From positions 1-5,027 of the forward strand of contig CAMNND010000085.1 in assembly GCA_946545035.1 (NCBI GenBank): a DNA stretch of 5,027 nt, in the 5' to 3' direction. Position 1 is the stretch's first letter. Each line of letters starts with the position of its first letter. Of the stretch, positions 4,992 through 5,027 are shown in pieces. The notes below the pieces were generated by a model. It was given only the letters and a program-made list of their open reading frames with translations, was not told the origin of the DNA and ran no database searches. A program made the position numbers and the translations under genes. The stretch is from an uncultured Clostridium sp. GTDB lineage: Bacteria > Bacillota > Clostridia > TANB77 > CAG-508.

Positions 4992-5027
4992 ATGTTTAAA
5001 GAACGAAGTTACAAAAGAAAAACTATA
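4992..5027 (+). CDS. Start of an unidentified gene, cut by the window end
   Basis: Only 12 codons are visible, giving MFKERSYKRKTI. The start is well supported by GAGGAGG (4978-4984), 7 bases before the ATG, and by the strong promoter upstream. The short basic N-terminus fits many proteins, including the cytoplasmic lead of a membrane glycosyl-1-phosphate transferase or another polysaccharide enzyme, which the location would favour. That is inference from context only. Confidence 0.75.
   Translation, partial: MFKERSYKRKTI

Noticed and set aside
1..5027. CRISPR arrays, tRNA or rRNA genes, insertion sequences, phage attachment sites
   Set aside because: No regularly spaced repeats, cloverleaf-like sequences, transposase-like proteins or terminal inverted repeats with target duplications were seen.

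Overview
The window looks like chromosomal DNA from a low-GC Gram-positive anaerobe, most likely a member of the Clostridia or a close relative. The grounds are strongly AT-rich DNA throughout, A/T-ending codons, canonical purine-rich Shine-Dalgarno sites at every start, and a Gram-positive type split polysaccharide co-polymerase and tyrosine kinase. No species-level assignment is justified from the sequence alone.

Layout. Positions 1-1734 carry the 3' part of rnr (RNase R), cut by the window edge. A candidate intrinsic terminator follows at once. A 263-bp intergenic region (1735-1997) then holds a good sigma-A-type promoter (1830-1859), two exact 12-bp direct repeats set 30 bp apart just upstream of its -35 box, a leader hairpin, and a pair of overlapping sequences closely matching the CodY consensus. 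Positions 1998-4405 form a tight three-gene operon for control of surface polysaccharide (capsule/EPS) synthesis: a Wzz-type chain-length/kinase-activator membrane protein, its cytoplasmic tyrosine kinase (BY-kinase), and the PHP-family tyrosine phosphatase that reverses the kinase. The gene order matches Bacillus subtilis ywqC-ywqD-ywqE. A strong hairpin at 4411-4442, probably bidirectional, closes the operon.

Beyond it, a small unrecognised gene (4458-4742) lies on the minus strand, convergent with the operon. A 249-bp divergent intergenic region (4743-4991) holds a perfect 15-bp palindrome over that gene's predicted promoter, a nested inverted repeat, and a strong extended -10 promoter (4926-4955). 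This promoter serves a plus-strand gene whose first 12 codons (4992-5027) are all that is visible; it may be the next gene of the polysaccharide locus.

How the genes work together. The membrane protein recruits and activates the kinase, the kinase autophosphorylates on a C-terminal tyrosine cluster, and the phosphatase removes the phosphates; this cycle tunes polymer length and export. The CodY-like sites suggest control by nutrient state (branched-chain amino acids/GTP). The most distinctive points are those CodY-like sites, the phased repeats, and an unusually long lysine-rich tail on the kinase. I see no clear evidence of a wholly new multi-gene system in this window.
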